Source of the DNA: Isoperla grammatica
Lineage: Eukaryota > Arthropoda > Insecta > Plecoptera > Perlodidae
Length of the DNA: 64,000 nucleotides
Assembly: GCA_945910005.1 (NCBI GenBank)
Contig: OX246746.1
Coordinates: forward strand, 22,147,095-22,211,094
Reading direction: 5' to 3'
Shown one piece after another: positions 27,601-35,398 of the stretch. Position numbers and translations under genes: made by a program. The notes below the pieces were generated by a model, which did no database searches, was not told where the DNA came from, and saw only the letters and a list, made by a program, of their open reading frames with translations. How positions within the stretch are numbered: position 1 is the first letter of the stretch; the number at the start of each line of letters is the position of its first letter.

Positions 27601-28339
27601 TGAAAATGTTAATTATGATTATATGTTTGGAACTAGAAACACAAATAAAATTGTTTCACCGGTGATAAAGATAGATGAGGAGATGAGGATAACAGTGTTC
27701 CTTTGATATTAGGTACTGTAAGGGTAAGACTGTCATTTGGGGACAGACATAAAGATGACATGACTGCAATACTGATACATTGTGCTGTGAATGTGAAGGT
27801 AGATGGAACTATGGCCCAGCAGACACATAAACAGACAGTTAAGACATCCAATATCTCTAATATCATTTTAATTGCAATCTAGAACGAAACTATTTTTCTG
27901 GTTGAATGGTATATTGTTTGAGATGATAACATGGGAGCATGGTTGTTGCATGTGATGCGACAACAATTGGCTTCCAAATGACATGTTGCGTGTGATGGGA
28001 TGGTAAGACCATGCATGTATTGTTCCAGATGATAACATGGAGCGTGGTTGTTGCATGTGATGCGACAACAATTGGCTTCCAAATGACATGTTGCGTGTGA
28101 TGGGATGGTAAGACCATGCATGTATTGTTCCAGATGATAACATGGAGCGTGGGGGTCGACGAGGAATGCCTCGAGGGGCCCCTAATGTCGGGATGGGAAC
28201 TCGTGTCACCAAACGGGAACCTAGAAAAGACACCGACGAACTCTCTCGTATGCCCAAGATGCGCGAACAAGCGGCCCCAAATTTCATAGTAAGCAACAAG
28301 TATGGCCTCTTGCCTAGCGAAGAAGATGCCAATGAGTGA
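2760..28339 (+). CDS. EIF4B: Eukaryotic translation initiation factor 4B, 10 exons, 5' exon missing
   Basis: eIF4B stimulates the RNA helicase eIF4A and binds RNA and ribosomal subunits during cap-dependent initiation in the cytoplasm. Exons: 2760-2891, 3775-3959, 5115-5231, 5595-5787, 8047-8469, 9311-9416, 10584-10713, 11609-11790, 17692-17930, 28134-28339. All junctions are GT-AG and the reading phases match throughout, giving 636 residues without the first exon (human protein about 611). In order: Lys-rich N-terminus with LTDFLAD; PTAPRATREPN; an RRM with RNP2-like YISNLQYDV and RNP1 KGFGYVEF; an Arg/Gly/Asp region holding a 14-residue repeat; PKLNLAQRS; AAIFGGARPVDTAAREREIEERL, a strong eIF4B signature; an acidic/Lys segment; ENAWQRR; and a C-terminus ending SNKYGLLPSEEDANE, comparable to the vertebrate SKYAALSVDGEDE end. 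Intron 9 is 10.2 kb because of nested transposons. Confidence 0.95.
3775..3959 (+). CDS. EIF4B: EIF4B exon: PTAPRATREPN and first half of the RRM
   Basis: The acceptor is ctattttag and the donor is gtgagt. The exon encodes VVLPTAPRATREPNVDDE, then NAYISNLQYDVDEEEITEFF, which is strand beta-1 (RNP2) and helix 1 of the RRM. It ends in phase 0 at a Val codon and joins directly to the next exon to restore a DMV-IVNVRLPRD segment. Confidence 0.95.
4021..5114. other. EIF4B intron sequence
   Basis: AT-rich intron between two RRM exons. I see no gene. The 4324-4524 open frame lacks any recognisable motif. No element ends with a target duplication could be defined. Confidence 0.5.
5115..5231 (+). CDS. 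EIF4B: EIF4B exon: second half of the RRM with RNP1
   Basis: The exon has 39 codons, phase 0 at both ends, acceptor tttgtttcag and donor gtaaat. It encodes IVNVRLPRDDRGSGRLKGFG followed by YVEFETRESLIAALSMGDT. KGFGYVEF is the RNP1 motif that contacts RNA. Confidence 0.95.
5595..5787 (+). CDS. EIF4B: EIF4B exon: end of the RRM and start of the Arg/Gly region
   Basis: The acceptor is atgttgcag and the donor is gtaatt. It encodes TIKGRRMRIEVA (last RRM strand), then an RGG/DRG-rich stretch including NDRRRGGNDRGYDNRD and GDWRSGP. It ends in phase 1. An inverted-repeat element begins 59 bases after the donor. Confidence 0.93.
5847..6314. mobile_element. Non-autonomous element with perfect 32-bp terminal inverted repeats
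   Basis: Bases 5847-5878 and 6283-6314 are exact reverse complements over 32 positions (outer end CTAAAGTTCTTGTC, inner end CCTGAGCCCGG). A TTAA lies inside each arm (5864-5867, 6294-6297). No flanking target duplication is obvious if the outer ends are used. If the TTAA sites are the borders, a piggyBac-type MITE is possible, but the match continuing outside TTAA argues against this. The open frame 6024-6314 runs to the end of the right arm and has no recognised domain. Confidence 0.7.
6644..7465. mobile_element. hAT-type non-autonomous element (GAATA-word family)
   Basis: The ends are TAGGGGTGAGCAAATA on the left and the reverse complement of ATTCGAGCATCCCTA on the right. Flanking 8-mers are cttgacat (6636-6643) and cttcacat (7466-7473), 7 of 8 identical. 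Both ends carry dense GAATA/TTCGAAT words. No transposase frame is present. It sits in EIF4B intron 5595/8047. Confidence 0.85.
8047..8469 (+). CDS. EIF4B: EIF4B exon made of eight 14-residue repeats (DRYG-region equivalent)
   Basis: The exon joins in phase 1 on both sides (acceptor gtttcacag, donor gtgagt). From 8067 to 8402 it consists of eight 42-base units coding DRG(S/A/T)FTRDNM(D/N)(G/Q)P(K/R), followed by a degenerate DRGDTRSFSRDGMEGG tail. Vertebrate eIF4B carries a DRYG-rich region at this place that mediates self-association and eIF3 contact. Here Phe replaces the Tyr-rich pattern. Silent differences between units indicate selection on the protein repeat. Confidence 0.93.
8067..8402 (+). 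repeat. Coding minisatellite, 8 x 42 bp
   Basis: There are eight tandem 42-bp units in frame with EIF4B. Because 42 is a multiple of 3 and the units lack stops in other frames too, all three forward frames stay open across much of the array. These are shadows, not extra genes. Confidence 0.95.
8712..9057. mobile_element. Possible short hAT-type element
   Basis: The left end reads TAGTGATGAG; the right end is its complement, CTCATCACTA. Flanking 8-mers gtggagac and gtcaaaac match at only 5 of 8. A CATCACTAG stretch directly upstream (8697-8705) looks like the end of another copy. Support is limited to short terminal repeats. Confidence 0.35.
9311..9416 (+). CDS. EIF4B: EIF4B exon: Gly/Arg-rich
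   Basis: The acceptor is cttgttgaag, with a weak pyrimidine tract, and the donor is gtaagt. It encodes GAYDSRGGGRGGGQDDGGSG, then FRGGYGGGDSYRERD. Phase 1 in and phase 2 out fit the neighbouring exons. Confidence 0.88.
9756..10487. mobile_element. hAT-type non-autonomous element (GGTTCGA-word family)
   Basis: The left end is TAGGGATGTGCGAACCGGG; the right end, reverse complemented, is TAGGGTTGTGCGAACCAG. It is flanked by an exact 8-bp duplication atttatac (9748-9755 and 10488-10495). Both subterminal regions are packed with GGTTCGA/CGAACC words. The inner part is GC-richer and carries GGCCTA repeats. Confidence 0.93.
10584..10713 (+). CDS. EIF4B: EIF4B exon: poly-Gly and FNKDERELPE
   Basis: The acceptor is ttgatttag and the donor is gtaagt. 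It encodes YGGGGGGSGGGGSWAADRDR, then GGGDFGPRRTFNKDERELPEVGQ. A hAT element ends 96 bases upstream and a piggyBac-like element begins 36 bases downstream, so the exon sits between two insertions. Confidence 0.92.
10750..11462. mobile_element. piggyBac-like element remnant (TTAA duplication)
   Basis: TTAA flanks both ends (10750-10753, 11459-11462). The ends are CACATTGAACGCC on the left and, reverse complemented, CACATTCAATGCCGCGCG on the right. The frame 10927-11163 includes an acidic DSENEFNFCVDNSDNSD stretch, reminiscent of the acidic N-terminal part of piggyBac transposases; this is only suggestive. No DDD catalytic core is present, so the copy is internally deleted or non-autonomous. 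Confidence 0.75.
11609..11790 (+). CDS. EIF4B: EIF4B exon: PKLNL and IFGGARPVDTAARERE signature
   Basis: The acceptor is gtattacag and the donor is gtatgt. It encodes TRPKLNLAQRSVPDT and AAIFGGARPVDTAAREREIE. The second block is nearly identical to the vertebrate AASIFGGAKPVDTAAREREVEERL motif and identifies the gene unambiguously. Confidence 0.96.
12835..13999. mobile_element. pogo/Tigger-like non-autonomous element
   Basis: TA flanks both sides (12833-12834, 14000-14001). The left end CAGTAAACCACCAGTTA is repeated exactly, reverse complemented, at the right end. ATCGTATAACTG-like words recur near both ends. TA duplication and CAGT termini fit the Tc1/mariner-pogo group. A GC-rich core near 13240-13540 has no recognisable transposase. 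Confidence 0.85.
14650..17001 (+). CDS. hAT transposase with CGGBP1-like N-terminus (2 exons)
   Basis: Exons 14650-15022 and 15587-17001 join through a GT-AG intron in phase 1, giving 595 residues without a stop. Residues 1-60 contain a BED-like finger (C31, C34, H49, H56). Residues of the form SANIPLEKIDHPSIREWL, then GDLPQADRLRRGY, closely parallel human CGGBP1 (EANIPLEKADHP, SDQLRRAY), a known hAT-derived DNA-binding protein. The RNase H-like core shows CDETTD (D165), VTDGARYM (D230) and the CxxH of VQCYAHKLNL (C255, H258), then VLTRWNSW. The C-terminal hAT dimerisation segment is VANVDSERAFSLYGNVQSDL near 550-570. An upstream in-frame ATG at 14524 would add 42 residues; MPKVVTIFERQ at 14650 is preferred because the domain starts there. 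The third catalytic acid was not assigned. Confidence 0.92.
15180..15290. repeat. GGCCTAGGCCTA minisatellite in the transposase intron
   Basis: Four to five tandem units alternate ctaggcctagg with ttaggacta. They lie inside the intron of the hAT transposase, so the repeat either travelled with the element or expanded after insertion. The same palindromic GGCCTAGGCC word is scattered over the window (for example 7080-7200, 10255-10275, 50300-50550, 53640-53840). Confidence 0.85.
17692..17930 (+). CDS. EIF4B: EIF4B exon: Lys/Glu-rich and ENAWQRR
   Basis: The acceptor is ttttttccaag and the donor is gtgagc. It encodes a charged KETEIEKEKEKGDEPPQITV stretch, then PPAENAWQRRAAQQAAEG. ENAW corresponds to the conserved KENAWVKR of vertebrate eIF4B. 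It ends in phase 1 and requires the distant exon at 28134. Confidence 0.9.
18417..19038. mobile_element. hAT-type element with CAGGCCTGCC ends, containing a nested insertion
   Basis: Inverted ends CAGGCCTGCC (18417-18426 and the complement ending at 19038) are flanked by an exact 8-bp duplication ggcctacc (18409-18416, 19039-19046). Because the end and the flank both use GGCCT words, the border could shift by a base or two. Subterminal words resemble AATATCC/ATCCATAAA. Inside lies a piece of another hAT family (18547 onward). Confidence 0.75.
18547..18800. mobile_element. Truncated copy of the GGGTAACCCGG-word hAT family, nested
   Basis: The left end TAGGGATGTCATAGGGTACC is shared with the complete copy at 61151. 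Homology continues around GAATTCCTGCTTGTGGGCG and GTACGCGCTGTCATTA (about 18711-18780 versus 61238-61300). A 27-base A run (18641-18667) interrupts it, and no right terminus is present. The right border given is approximate. Confidence 0.75.
19039..20300. other. Decayed repeats within EIF4B intron 9
   Basis: No gene seen. Clusters of TCGATAATCGA words at 19240-19270 and 20180-20250 suggest two ends of a degraded element of the hAT-like kind, but borders and duplications could not be resolved. It also holds a C run (19387-19400) and a 23-base C run (20113-20135). Confidence 0.4.
20303..20561. mobile_element. pogo/Tigger-like left end, interrupted
   Basis: TA followed by CAGTGGTCCCTGCTATAACA at 20303, with ATAACATT words repeated after it (20320-20375), resembles a pogo-type terminus. 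The hAT element at 20562 interrupts the following sequence. No matching right end was found downstream, so this is a partial copy with an arbitrary right border. Confidence 0.5.
20562..21392. mobile_element. hAT-type non-autonomous element related to the 14123 transposon
   Basis: The ends TAGGGCCACAGA and, reverse complemented, TAGGGCCACCGAATTTTCGC are flanked by an exact 8-bp duplication acaatatg (20554-20561, 21393-21400). Subterminal words are TTCGCG/CGCGAAA, as in the left end of the autonomous element at 14123, so that transposase family could plausibly mobilise it. No coding capacity seen. Confidence 0.92.
21866..23027. mobile_element. hAT-type non-autonomous element (GCTCGG-word family)
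   Basis: The ends TAGGGGTGTGCGAGTACTCG and, reverse complemented, TAGGGGTGTGCGAGCCTACG are flanked by an exact 8-bp duplication ctagtccc (21858-21865, 23028-23035). CGAGCCGAGC/GCTCGGCTCG words fill both ends. The interior holds no transposase, but a perfect 16-bp hairpin lies at 22715-22752. Confidence 0.94.
22715..22752. repeat. Perfect hairpin, 16-bp arms, 6-base loop
   Basis: Arms GGTTGGTAAAACAGTT (22715-22730) and AACTGTTTTACCAACC (22737-22752) are exact complements. It lies inside the hAT element at 21866. Confidence 0.9.
23526..23722. repeat. Fold-back repeat with about 80-bp arms
   Basis: Bases 23526-23606 and 23637-23722 are imperfect reverse complements around a 30-base loop. Shared blocks include CAACTTAACAAG, CCCGATTATCTA and GTTTTTTGACGG. 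This is probably a small fold-back or MITE-like element; no flanking duplication was assigned. Confidence 0.8.
23851..25827. mobile_element. pogo/Tigger-like element carrying a giant inverted repeat
   Basis: TA flanks both ends (23849-23850, 25828-25829). The ends are CAGTGCAACCTTGATATAAC on the left and, reverse complemented, CAGTACAACCTTGTTATTAC on the right. No transposase frame remains. Most of the interior is the inverted repeat at 24496-25646. Confidence 0.85.
24496..25646. repeat. 1.15-kb inverted repeat (arms about 445 bp, loop about 260 bp)
   Basis: Arm 24496-24944 and arm 25205-25646 are reverse complements with a few percent mismatch and small indels, starting and ending in CAATTG. 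Examples of matching blocks are TCGCATATGACATAG against CTATGTCATATGCGA and GCGCGGCTTGTTCG against its complement. The loop 24945-25204 is AT-rich. In the EIF4B pre-mRNA this would form a long double-stranded hairpin. Confidence 0.93.
25828..27913. other. EIF4B intron 9, AT-rich part
   Basis: No gene or definable element recognised. A 26-base C run lies at 27572-27597. Open frames at 26613-26813 and 27633-27866 (minus) have no recognisable domain. Confidence 0.5.
27914..28133 (+). repeat. Tandem duplication of the last EIF4B splice acceptor
   Basis: Two copies of a 105-106 bp unit lead into the last exon, so the acceptor-plus-exon-start motif ending GATGATAACATGG occurs three times: exon starts would be 27923 (preceding bases gtttgag), 28029 and 28134 (both preceding bases attgttccag). 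Only the last leads into the long conserved-type frame. It also creates an artefactual 184-residue open frame on the minus strand. Confidence 0.93.
28134..28339 (+). CDS. EIF4B: EIF4B last coding exon
   Basis: The acceptor is tattgttccag at 28133. It completes a Tyr codon and encodes DNMERGGRRGMPRGAPNVG, then APNFIVSNKYGLLPSEEDAN and a final Glu before TGA (28337-28339). The acidic end after SNKY resembles the vertebrate C-terminus. Two upstream tandem copies of the acceptor region are present (27914-28133). Confidence 0.88.
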
Positions 28340-28439
28340 AGGTTGAGATTGCCTAGGCTACTTGTTTCAATCAAACTAAACATGCTCTCATTGGGAAATA
28401 GTGTTGGTACATAGAGTATCAATATTTTCAGTCATTTAA

Positions 28440-28445
28440 AATAAA
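28440..28445 (+). promoter_or_regulatory. EIF4B: Candidate EIF4B polyadenylation signal
   Basis: An AATAAA hexamer lies about 100 bases after the stop codon on the coding strand. Others occur further down, so the true site is not certain. Confidence 0.35.
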
Positions 28446-29088
28446 TAACAGGTGGCTAAAGGGAGCCAACACATCTGCTAATATGAACTTATATTATACA
28501 ATGAGTAATGAAGGAATTTATGAATATTATACAAGAGATGTTAAACCTTCCCAAGAGTTAAGTTCAAGTATCAATGTGACAAGTTATAACTATATCACAT
28601 TAATTTTCTTTTCTGTTATGGCACTAAACATACTTTGTTGTCTTTCACAATTTCTACATATTACATACTATGTATAATACCTTGTGCCCAGTAAATGTAC
28701 TGTGTATAAGCATTCATAACAGAAACATTTCTAAGAAACTTCTAGATTTTATAAGTTTTCTATTAAGTGCTATGTGTTAACTGAATGAGTAAGCTCATTT
28801 TTAAACACTAAGTGTCAGTTTGCTACTTAGCATTGGATTGTATTGTAAAAAACCATCATTGTTAGGTTATGGATTGGTTGTAAAGTACAGACATCTTTTT
28901 GTAATTAATTATTTTGATTATATTTTCTTAAATGTGAGATTGTGTTTTCTCTTTGCAATGCCTGTTATGGAGTTCAAGGTTATTCTGGTTTAGCAATCTT
29001 GCTCCATATGGCATCCTAACAACACACTCTATTACCGGTACTCATGAAACACTATACACTTACACAAATAAGTTTTATGATATTTTTT
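28446..29088. other. EIF4B 3' flank
   Basis: AT-rich sequence downstream of the EIF4B stop codon, probably 3' UTR and intergenic. No coding region recognised. Confidence 0.5.
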
Positions 29089-29844
29089 TAGGGCTGCCCA
29101 ACGATAAAAATATTAATGTCGATGTCACAGACGTAATTATCCATATCGTATTGCCCCCCCCATTTCCAAGGGCTTTTATAACTACTGACTGTTTTGTAAC
29201 GTGTGTTGCAGTATTCCACAGATGGGGGTGTATTCTTTTATGAAGGCGGCTATGATCTATCTATATAATATTTACCTTTATAAACAACAAACAAGTAGTG
29301 TGGCAAGTACTAAATGACTAGACATCCATTCCCTTTCCAAGTATGTATTGTAAATTTCCAAGCAAATAATACTTCCGTAGTTAATTGGTATTTCTGCTAT
29401 TTGATATCAATCTTGCTGGCATATTTTCACTGATGCAAACAGAAGGTTCATTTCTCCCTCCCAATACAGAGATGTGAAAGCGAGAGAAAATGCGAGTGAT
29501 ACACAGTCCTCTGTATGAGAGAGAGAAAGACAGGTGCGTAGTGATTGATCCATATGGGATGGCGGAGATCTTATGTATTATACATGCGTGTTTCCTTCAA
29601 ACTTTTGATTTTTTGTGCTTACTTAGCCACAGTACGTTTTTAAGATACGGTACTCAAAATCAAAAAAATAAAGCATGTGTGTGTAAATAAATAAATATTA
29701 TTATTTTAGTAAAAAAAAAAAAGGTTCTTCTTAATTTATGATACTTTTGTGGTATCAAAACAATTATAGGCCCATATTTTTTTATTATTATCGATTTTCA
29801 GTACCGATATCGTATCGAATTATCGATATTGATGGGCAGCCCTA
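29089..29844. mobile_element. hAT-type non-autonomous element (CGATA-word family)
   Basis: The ends TAGGGCTGCCCAACGATA and, reverse complemented, TAGGGCTGCCCATCAATA share 12 exact terminal bases. TATCGAT words follow both ends. Flanking 8-mers are only weakly similar, and a one-base border shift improves the match to 6 of 8. It contains a (TAAA)n-like stretch and a short A run. Confidence 0.75.
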
Positions 29845-29852
29845 GTATTTAT

Positions 29853-32680
29853 ATTCTATTCCCAAATGTTGTCCTTTGAAATTCCCTGGTAATTGTTTTC
29901 CTGACCAGGTTATTCCCATTTTCTGTAATAGTACTGTGCGCAATATAACATTAACAGTAAAATGGAGCTTTCTTTTAGTACTGTAAATATTCCCTAGCTT
30001 GGTTGTTGCAAACTGTTTCTATCACAGTTCGATATGAAGATAATAAACAGTTTAAATTTCCCCAAACTAGAGAAAGGTCTAGAAAAGGGGGACAACGAGT
30101 GTGTCCAGAAATGTGTTTGATACCGTTTCTATGTAAAGACGAAGAAGAGACAAATATGTCGTGTTTCAGCCTAGACAACTGGTCACGCAAGTGTTGGTGA
30201 AAACGTAGCTTCTACGTACATGCAATATTTACAAATCGTAGATGTTGCTGGTGAATAGGGGGTGAGTAACAAACAAGCTATAACTACGTAGCACCAAGGA
30301 AAGGTTTGAGAAACATGCATGGCAGATGGTTTGCCAGCTACCTGTTAGTAATGGGTGCCACTTCCTTCATTGTACACTGGCACCGATGGAAATGGTTGTA
30401 GGAAATAGAGGAAAAGTAAGAAACCTTGCAGAGGTATTTCAGTGAATGAAAGGCCCCGCTTTTACAAAGAACTATTTGTGTATTATTGGTAGTACACTTG
30501 TGAATTACAAATGAAAAATATGTAATTATGAATAAGTGAACAATGTGCTTCAGCACAGCAACGCAAGAGGGCTATCTGCTATTTGTCCAAGCCCAGCTTA
30601 CCGATTTAACTCTAGAAATTAACCAGTCGCATAATTGTTAACATATCCGGGCATAAAAAATTACAGGCCTGCCCTAGATTTAGCTCTAGCTAGGGCAAGG
30701 GCAGCTCAGCAATGTAAGGAACCAGTTTAACAACACCTGTGCATTAGTTATTTTTTTTGCCACCAGAATGCATGTCTCTTTTGAGTGCCGTATATTGGGA
30801 ATATGTACACCAGTGTATGCAAGCTAAGTGGTAGGTACTGGTACACAATTACCGTACAACAATAATTGCCTACGATTGTTCTTCAACACAAAATCAATAT
30901 AATAATTAGGGCTTAAGACTAGGTAAAAGCATCGCCAACAATGTACAGTAAAAATGGGGTAATAATTTATCCACTAACTAAGACCGGCAATACGTACAGT
31001 ATTGCCTCGATTCATCATTGTTCCACGCATCGTTTTTCTATACCAATCGGCAATCGTCATTTTTTATGTCGTCATCAAAGCCATGTTAAATTTTTCTTCG
31101 AAGATTGTTCTTCTATTTTTCGTTTTTTTTTTTTTTTTTACAGTCCCTTTACAGCAAGTATCATACCAGCAGCCTCGGGGCACCATACCACCGCATCATA
31201 CGTGGTGTTTAAGCCATGTATGTCAGCATGTATGTCTTCCTGGACCATCAAGGAGGCCCAGGTTGACATGTATGTCTAGGCAACTTGGACGACGTCCTAT
31301 GTTCATATTCACCTCGTCCATTGCATTGTGATGTTTCCCAAGGATTGTGGGAGTGCGCTCAACTGGTCTGATCGGATGTGGCTTGTCAAGCAGATACAAA
31401 TTAAATGTTCTTCCTTCGGTTATTTAGTTTTGGGTGATAGTCAATAGAGGCCTATCGACAGCTTGTCTTAACCTGTCGTGGAGTCTATGCACACAATCCA
31501 CACAAGATTACCTTAGCCATGGAATAGTGCCCCGAACAATGGTAAGATGAGGGTGAGTCGAAAGGTAAATGAAGGATAGCTTGGCAACAGAACCACTAAA
31601 TTAATTTAACTTCAATTTGATTCATGTATTTATTTATGTACAGTATACATTTATAAAAAAAATCAAGCAGGAAGGCATTTACAGTTATAAATTGCTTACA
31701 CTGTCTGAAATAATAGTTAGGGAAAATACACTTCAAATGCAGCTGGAATTACAGGTGTGTAAATAACAACACCATTATCTCGTAATAATAAAATACAAAC
31801 TTAATTTAGGTAATGCTGATTATAATCAACAAAGCTACACAAAACAGATCCTAGGTTCAGACACTGCAATTCTGCTATGCTGCAGAATGTTTGGCACAAA
31901 ACAGTCTTAGTTTTAGTGTTATCACTTAAAATAACTTAGCTAAGGTATAAAACAAATGGGACAAATCTTTACATTCTAATACATCTCGACCATCTGGAAA
32001 TTTCACTTTTATACAAGTAAGGTAATTAATAATCCTACTATCAGGGTGACCACTGACTTTTTAGCAAAATTAACCGAATTTTTATCGGGGCTTTTATTTC
32101 ACAGTACCGGTATCCACTTACATTGATATTGATCAACAAATTATTTTAAATTAATTTTCCTTCAATTCCAATGACATTCTGGTTAAAACCGTTTCTACCT
32201 ATTTATATTACCTTTGGTATGAAATGAACAAAATGCTGCAGTCAAGAGGAAAAATAATTGTCTGGATTAGGCACTACAGTACTTGAATCTTGATAACGTT
32301 TTCATTAAAGTGCTCTTAATTTCAGACTCGTTTTACACAAACTGCTTCTTGAAATCCATTCAACAATGAAATATCCACAGAACAATAAACAATACCAGTC
32401 TAAAGCTCATAAACCATGAACAGGATTGTATTCAACAAAAGTCTGCTAAGATTCTGATTTGTGTAAGTGGTACATATTTATATATATAAATAAACTTGCA
32501 CATTGACACTTAACATAAAGTGAATACATAACATATAGAATTGTGGGGGAACCTAAAACACTAATCAATTAGAGTTACACCTTAACGCTTCGATAGAATT
32601 TATCATTCACGTCACTAATCGGTATTTTTAAACGTTCTGGTGGTTTGTTCGAATCGTGACCATGTCTGTGTGTGTTGCAG
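29853..32680. other. Intergenic between EIF4B and ERICH2-like gene
   Basis: Largely AT-rich, nothing certain. A long T run with a splice-acceptor-like end (31120-31142) precedes an open stretch with QQPRGTIPPHH near 31160-31200; it is not supported by a family match or a clear donor. Confidence 0.4.
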
Positions 32681-32751
32681 GCTGGAACTTAAGCGTAGAC
32701 TTTGTCCGTTGTGCACCGCATTTAAATCCCAATGAAATGCTGTCCTGGTTC
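32681..32751 (+). other. Candidate orphan internal exon
   Basis: A strong acceptor (tgtgtgtgttgcag) and a strong donor (gtaagt) bracket 71 bases. One frame is open, including WNLSVDFVRCAPHLNPNEML; the other two contain stops. I recognise no family, and no partner exons were found. It could be a coding exon, a non-coding RNA exon or chance. Confidence 0.25.
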
Positions 32752-35398
32752 GTAAGTTTTGTCACCCTATCTATTTAGCTACTTAAACTAGGCTATGCAC
32801 GGGTTCAGAGCGAAGGTTTTAGTTGGAAACGTGCGATTATGCCGGTAGTGTATGAAAATGAAAGCATAAATCTACGGTTCCGTTGAAGGACCGTTGACAA
32901 TAAGTTTTGTAATTCAAAGACTGTTATCCACCATACAAGACACGATTGAGTTTCTCTCAACAAATGTTAGGCCCTCGAGCTCCAACTGGCTATCATATTT
33001 ATGTGTATTTACTAAAGTGTTAAGTTTCATCTCATATGTTTACAACTCACATTTCTCATAATTTTCAGTTTTACACAGGCCTTTATAATTGCACAGTAAA
33101 TTGCATAAACCCAACTGCAAACCCAAGACAGTGTTGATATGTGAGTAAAATAGGTATATGGTCCACTTTAAATGCAATCTCACGAGGAATGAGAAGGTTA
33201 TAATATACTAGGCTATTCAACAGTATCCATAATATAGTAGCCTCACTACCATTAACACTAATGGTTATGCCCAACGACCTTCAATATAGTAACCAATAGA
33301 TAGGCAAACTGGTAGCCATATTTGATATGAATTGAAATTCTGCAGCCATGACATTAAATACTTTTTTGGCTGATCCTTGTCTTTCAATGTCCTCAAATGG
33401 AATACAATTTAAAATGTGGTTAAATACAAAAAGAAAATATTTGAAAATAACAAACGTCCAGTAAGACCTTAATTTTCTTTGCATTTTGCACGCACGGAAA
33501 AATAAAAACCGACGCCGACAAGCTGTCAGATGGTCCAAGCACTGTCTACGCCCAGTCATCGCCCATCTATGGTTTACTATACGTAGTACAATCTAGGACG
33601 TTGGTTACCCCATTAGCACAAGAATGTAATATAGGCATTGTAGACATGAATGTAATTGTAGCTAAGTTAATATCTACCATGTACCAACAAAATCTATGAC
33701 TTATCTTGTAAAGTCCTTTTACATTACCTCCATTATGTAGGCAGTTACTTTTCATTGTGCCTTTCAAGTTGTTCTGGGGTTGCAAAACCACTGTGTACAC
33801 ATTTATAACTATTTTAGAACAATTGTTGAGATTCCCACCACAATTTAAAGACAGTGTTTTAATGTTATAAACTGGCATTGGAAATAAAAATATCCTATGG
33901 TATAAATTGAATGTTAAAAATGCAGTGGTTGCTAGTAAATAAGTATAGCACATTTTAACGTTGGTATTCTCGATTACTGGTATCTACACATCTTCATGTG
34001 TAAGTTTGGGCCTTTGCTGACGTAACATATTACACATTGCATCTGAGTAAAACACGGTAAATAAAATAAGCAACATATATTTATTGTTCACCTACTAGTT
34101 ATTATAAGAAATCATTATAGTGAGGGTTATTGTACCATTTATGTGTTTCATTGCTATGAGGGCTCCAATTTCACTGTTAACATGTATGCCAGTATCATAT
34201 TGATAGTTTTAACTAATTCGAGAGCTAAAACTCAGCCCAAACTGAGAATTGAACCCTGGATCATCTGCATTGGAATGGAAGTAGAAATGAACCCATAGCA
34301 CAACAAGAGCAAGACGATTGTTTGCTTAACTGGGTAAAATTCGAAAACAACTTTAATTATTTCTCAAGCTAATCTTTCTGGCATGAAAGATTCTTAATTA
34401 TTGGTACAATATAAGCTTTAGTTAGGTGGTTTTTTGGAGATTAGTGATTGTAGTCAATACATGATAATTATCACTTTAAATTAACAAATGCCTGAATAGT
34501 ACATTAACACAGCTTTGTACATGTGAAAAGGAAATGAGGAATAGATAATGTTCAGTCTTAGTTGTATATTGACCGTTCTAAGAATAGGTCGAAGTAATGG
34601 GAATACTACATAATACAAATATAGTTCCTTATTTTGTAAAGAGTAAGAAGAAGATCGGTGTTCTAACTATGTCTCACGAATATAAGAATTACCTGGACAT
34701 AATAATAATTAACATGCGCCTTGCATTTAGTGATGTATTTTGAATATTTTCTATGTAGTACACCTTTCTCTATGGGTACTATGAATTGAAATTGAATGAA
34801 ACATTGAACCACATAGCGAGTAAACTTTTTTTGTTAGTTTTCAATGGGGGAATACTATTCATATCATATGGATTCATTTAAAATGCTCATTATATTTATG
34901 GGATGGTTACTCATTTTCATTAATATGTTTCCATACATTTCTATGACAAACCAATTCTCACATTACAAAAGATTCTGTAGGTCTCGTATAAACGAGAATT
35001 ACCTCACCAAGTACAAATATAACAGTTAAAATAATTATATATCTGTTCCATGGAAGAATGTTTCTGTATTATTTTTCATGGCTAGGTTTGTATGTAAAGA
35101 TTGTAAAAAAATATTTCCATTTATTCCATTGCATAAAGTACCTACATTTTAAGGGTTCAGATGTCACTTGACTAAATACAATTTTATTAGTCAGCATGAG
35201 AGAGTTGAAACATAAGTACTGTACTACCAACGTACTACATTATCTCTCCTTGTATTGATAAAACAAGACGAACATATATTTATACTCGATCATTATATAA
35301 TATTGTACTATCAAATTTAGTGGTGTAGCCAACTTTAAAGAAGACGGGAATATCGTATGGCACATGCTGATAAACATGCTTATACATGTATTGGAGGA
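32752..35398. other. Intergenic, with a tRNA-like SINE fragment
   Basis: AT-rich DNA. On the minus strand about 34235-34316 has tRNA promoter-like features (B-box-like GGTTCAATTCTC) and is followed at 34125-34173 by the complement of TTCATTGCTATGAGGGCTCC, a body sequence also seen at 45966 and 57272. AATAAA on the minus strand at 35120-35125 and 35182-35187 could serve the ERICH2-like gene. Confidence 0.45.

Noticed and set aside
27868..28422. 184-residue open frame on the minus strand with an internal 35-residue repeat
   Set aside because: It is the antisense of the duplicated EIF4B acceptor region and last exon; the repeat reflects the 105-bp duplication, and no family is recognisable.
30941..31331. 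112- and 109-residue overlapping frames with QQPRGTIPPHH
   Set aside because: A long T run followed by AG resembles an acceptor, but there is no donor, partner exon or family match.
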